Part shown: one piece after another, positions 61,073 through 64,000 of the stretch
How positions within the stretch are numbered: the stretch's first letter is position 1
How the letters are laid out: each line of letters starts with the position of its first letter
Assembly (NCBI GenBank): GCA_033026295.1
Contig: CM065184.1
Location: 13,891,501-13,955,500 of the forward strand
Length of the DNA: 64,000 bases
Origin: Channa striata
Taxonomy: Eukaryota; Chordata; Actinopteri; Anabantiformes; Channidae
Direction: 5' to 3'
Notes under the pieces: generated by a model
Database searches by the model: none
Seen by the model: the letters and a program-made list of their open reading frames with translations, nothing else
Told to the model about the DNA's origin: nothing
Program-made: the position numbers and the translations under genes

Positions 61073-64000
61073 TGGGAGCTTTGGCTGTAAACAAACCAGC
61101 AGCGAGTTCTTGCCAGCAATAAAGGTCCTTTACAATCGAAGACAGAAATTGCCATTTCTGCACTGAGATAAGAAATTGGACTCTTCACACAGGTTGCATT
61201 GAGTGGAGGTTGCAGTAATTATATTTCGCATTAAATTGATTTGCTTGCTGAGCCGATACGTGACCTTTCCTCAGAAGCACGAGTTACGTGGAACTTCGGG
61301 ATTGAACGTTTCTCAGCTCTGACAGGTGTCTGATGTACACGAACGTCCTGCGTTTCCGCCCTCTCTCCTGGTCTTTCAACCTTTTTCTCTGCCCATCTCT
61401 TCGTCTGTACTCTGTCGCTCACAAATCTGACAACAAATGTCCCATATGGTTTCTCTTCTCCCTTTTCCCCTTCTCCTCTGCACAAGGAGTGGAGCACCTA
61501 GTGCAGTACTTCACTGACACGGCGTGGTACAGTAATCCTTTCTTTAACACGATGTCCTCGTGCTGCCTCCTCCGACTCCCTGCACGCCGGCCTGTGACTT
61601 GCATCTCTGTGTTTGCATGCTTCGGCTGCGTTTGCAGTGTCGCCGTTCTCATTGGTTGAGTGTTTGGGGCCACACTGTTACTACTTTAGTTGTGATCTTT
61701 TGTTTTCACATTTCATTTACTCTTTCATTTTATGTTTTACTTTAAATAGCTTGCTGTTATTGTGGTGTTATTCTCGGTTTTATATAAGTGGAGTTTTTAT
61801 TTCTTCCATTGTGTATAGGAACTGTTATGCATGCGCTGGTGAAGCCCTCAGTGTGGATTTGTTTTCCTATATCTTATTAAGGCGCTTTATAATTCGTGGG
61901 TTTGGATGAACTATAGTGAAAGGAACAACATTTAAAAATATCCGTGTGTTACTGGGAGCCAAAGACAAATCTAAGTAATCACACTTCCTCTGCTCTCACA
62001 CTTTTCCCACAGCTTCAATTCAAACACGACCCGAATCACCATCTTTACAACCACCTGTATTAAATGACAGTATAAAGTCGACTCTGGCTGTGAAATGGAG
62101 TGCCACCATATTGCCACTCTCATCTGCTGATGCGCTGCCATCCAGTTGTCTTCCAGCAAATATAATGGGGATTATTTACATCATTATTCAGATGCCTGTG
62201 CGTCGCTATTCTAATCACATTCCATTTTTCACATCGAGGGAGGCTGGAGATGAGATGTTATGGTTGTTCCAGCTGCCTCAAATTGGCGCTTTTCTTGGTT
62301 AGACTGATGATTTGCTCTTAAAGCGATAGCTATCGTGACTGAGCCGAGATATTTACTCCTTGGCAGCGCAATGAAGAGCTCAAAATGCTGAAATTGCTGC
62401 TAATTATTAGTGTCTATAGCAGACAGAGGTAGATGTCAATAATTATCGACAATGGCGTCTTGCATCACTGAAAAAACACTTCCAGGTGGGCCAGCTATAA
62501 ATACAAATAAATGCAGTAATTGCCAATCTGACAATTAAACGTGTCCTATACTTATAACACTGGACGCATCGGTTTGTAGTTTTACCGCGTTTCCTAAATT
62601 GAAAGATGGCACGAGGCTGAATTCATGTGCCAGTGTTTTTTGTGCCTTTTTACAAATGAGACAGGAGCACAATAAGAATTACGATTAATTAATTAATTTC
62701 ACTCAACGTTTTGACGTTGAATTCTTTAATTTGTGGATTGTGGTTTTAAATGTGGGAGTCATTAGGGAGTGCTTAACTCTGAGAGTGAATCATGGTAGGA
62801 ATGAGAAGTGTCCAGGCTGACAAAGACTTTGTAATAACAAATGCTCATAGTTTGAGTGGCAGACTAATCAGAGGTATTTGTATGAAGCCACAAAACATCC
62901 TTTGTTTAGGAGTTTGCAAATTACAACCTTAGAAAATCTGAAAACTGTATTTCCTTCCTTCCTTATTACTGGAATTAAGAGGTGGACAAGGGTTTTAGAC
63001 TAGTGGACGCATTGTGGCAGGGGACCAGGAGATGGAGCTGTGGCCATGGACATCTGCTCCCACTCACATTAAATGACTGATGGTGGAGAGAGGCAGAACG
63101 GGATGAGCAGCACATCCAAAGTAAATATATTCCCATCCTCGCAGATCCGTTCGTTTCAACTCACAGTGGGTATGTCTCTGCTAAAGCTGAGTTCAGATGG
63201 TTCCAGGTGGATTTAAGATTCTTTAGGTTCTGATCAAGGGACATCGATGGGAGGGCCAGGTCCTGTGATTTCTGATCAACAAAAACAACATCAGCACGCC
63301 CTGAAGAATCAGTCTCAGAGTGAGCAGACTTAACTTGAAGTATGTTTTTATAGATGTTGAGATCATAAGACATTCAGAAAATGTTCTCACATTGGATGAG
63401 ACATTCATACGACGTTCATTATCGACTTCTTTCCTGGTTTCCAAGCTGGCGCTTGGATGGATAGACTAATAAGCACTGTTGGCTTTGTATTCTGCAGCTT
63501 GTCTGGAGATGTGGTCCAGAATGGCTGCTATAAAAATGTGAATCTTATAGCTCTACGTATATACAGTCCCCAGAAATGCATCGCCCCCTCTTGTAAAAGC
63601 ACATTATCTGCATTGCTCTTCAAAGCAGAACTGCGCTGCATAATGTTATCCCGAACCGAACGCTGCCTCTTATGTCATAATGACCCTTTTGAAGCAACAG
63701 CTAAAGTTGTCATGATGGATAATTAGCATGCCTTGAACACATCACACAAATATTGAACCTTAGTTATACTAAGACAGTAATTGCTGCAGAGGTGTTTACA
63801 GATCACAACAAAGTGTGCGGGTGTTTATGATTTTGTGCTTATATATATATATATAATCCCTGTGTGTCCCCATGTGGTTGACAGCTCGGCACATTCTTAC
63901 ACGAGTGCAAGGCATCGTGATTTTCAGTTCGAATGCTTTGAAGCTCGTCTGCAGCAGCGATCAGGAAACGACTGAGACTACTGTAGATTCCAGGCGCTCG

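Larger units (their letters stand above)
60020..64000. other. ccser2 3' UTR and downstream intergenic sequence
   Basis: No recognisable gene. A candidate poly(A) signal AATAAA is at 61024-61029, and an ATTAAA at 60047-60052 lies very close to the stop. Around 61046-61072 is a CCACC-rich low-complexity tract. The stretch 62040-62760 has several ATTA/TAATTA cores and few repeats. An exon-like stretch begins near 61489 (see findings). Confidence 0.45.

Noticed and set aside
1..64000. tRNA or rRNA genes, CRISPR arrays, intact transposase or reverse-transcriptase genes, viral-derived genes
   Set aside because: Looked for characteristic motifs and long open frames; none seen.

Overview
This window is nuclear DNA of a bony fish, very probably a teleost. 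The genes are split into short exons with consensus GT/AG junctions. The intergenic DNA is compact, rich in CA/TG microsatellites and dotted with fish-type dispersed repeats. The ccser2 gene spans under 40 kb, and one gene (the NDNF-like one) is a paralogue I know only from fish. No bacterial, plasmid, phage or CRISPR features are present. Identifications rest on reading translations against remembered family sequences, and every exon chain was tested for splice-phase consistency. No database search was possible.

Layout, left to right. (1) 32-205 minus: first coding exon of dnajc9, cut by the window edge, with its promoter at about 206-480. (2) 1907-7970 minus: a complete ndnf-like gene in three coding exons (585 aa), plus a probable non-coding 5' exon ending at 10570. 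(3) 16130-20419 minus: a complete small SPARC-family gene in seven coding exons (244 aa; signal peptide, follistatin-like module, short EC domain with two EF hands), plus a probable non-coding first exon ending at 20813. (4) 22.2-22.6 kb: CpG-dense promoter and non-coding first exon of ccser2, divergent from the SPARC-family gene. (5) 33626-60019 plus: ccser2 coding exons 2-10 (about 842 aa if one apparent single-base frame break in exon 2 is an error), with downstream non-coding sequence to the window end.

How the genes relate. They are not an operon-like unit. dnajc9 is a J-domain co-chaperone, the ndnf-like and SPARC-family genes encode secreted proteins, and ccser2 encodes a cytoskeletal protein. 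Their proximity is informative about ancestry: CCSER1, SPARCL1 and NDNF all lie on human chromosome 4q, while CCSER2 and DNAJC9 lie on human 10q. This fish block therefore looks like the sister paralogon of human 4q21-27, retaining SPARC-like and NDNF-like members that I believe are absent next to human CCSER2.

Points most worth checking: the paralogon interpretation; the SPARC-family gene with a shortened EC domain; the frame break in a C-rich tract of ccser2 exon 2, which also looks like a possible 119-nt exonic intron; a strong alternative donor inside the last ccser2 exon; and a short TA-flanked Tc1-type element in ccser2 intron 1. I found no evidence of a new multi-gene system.
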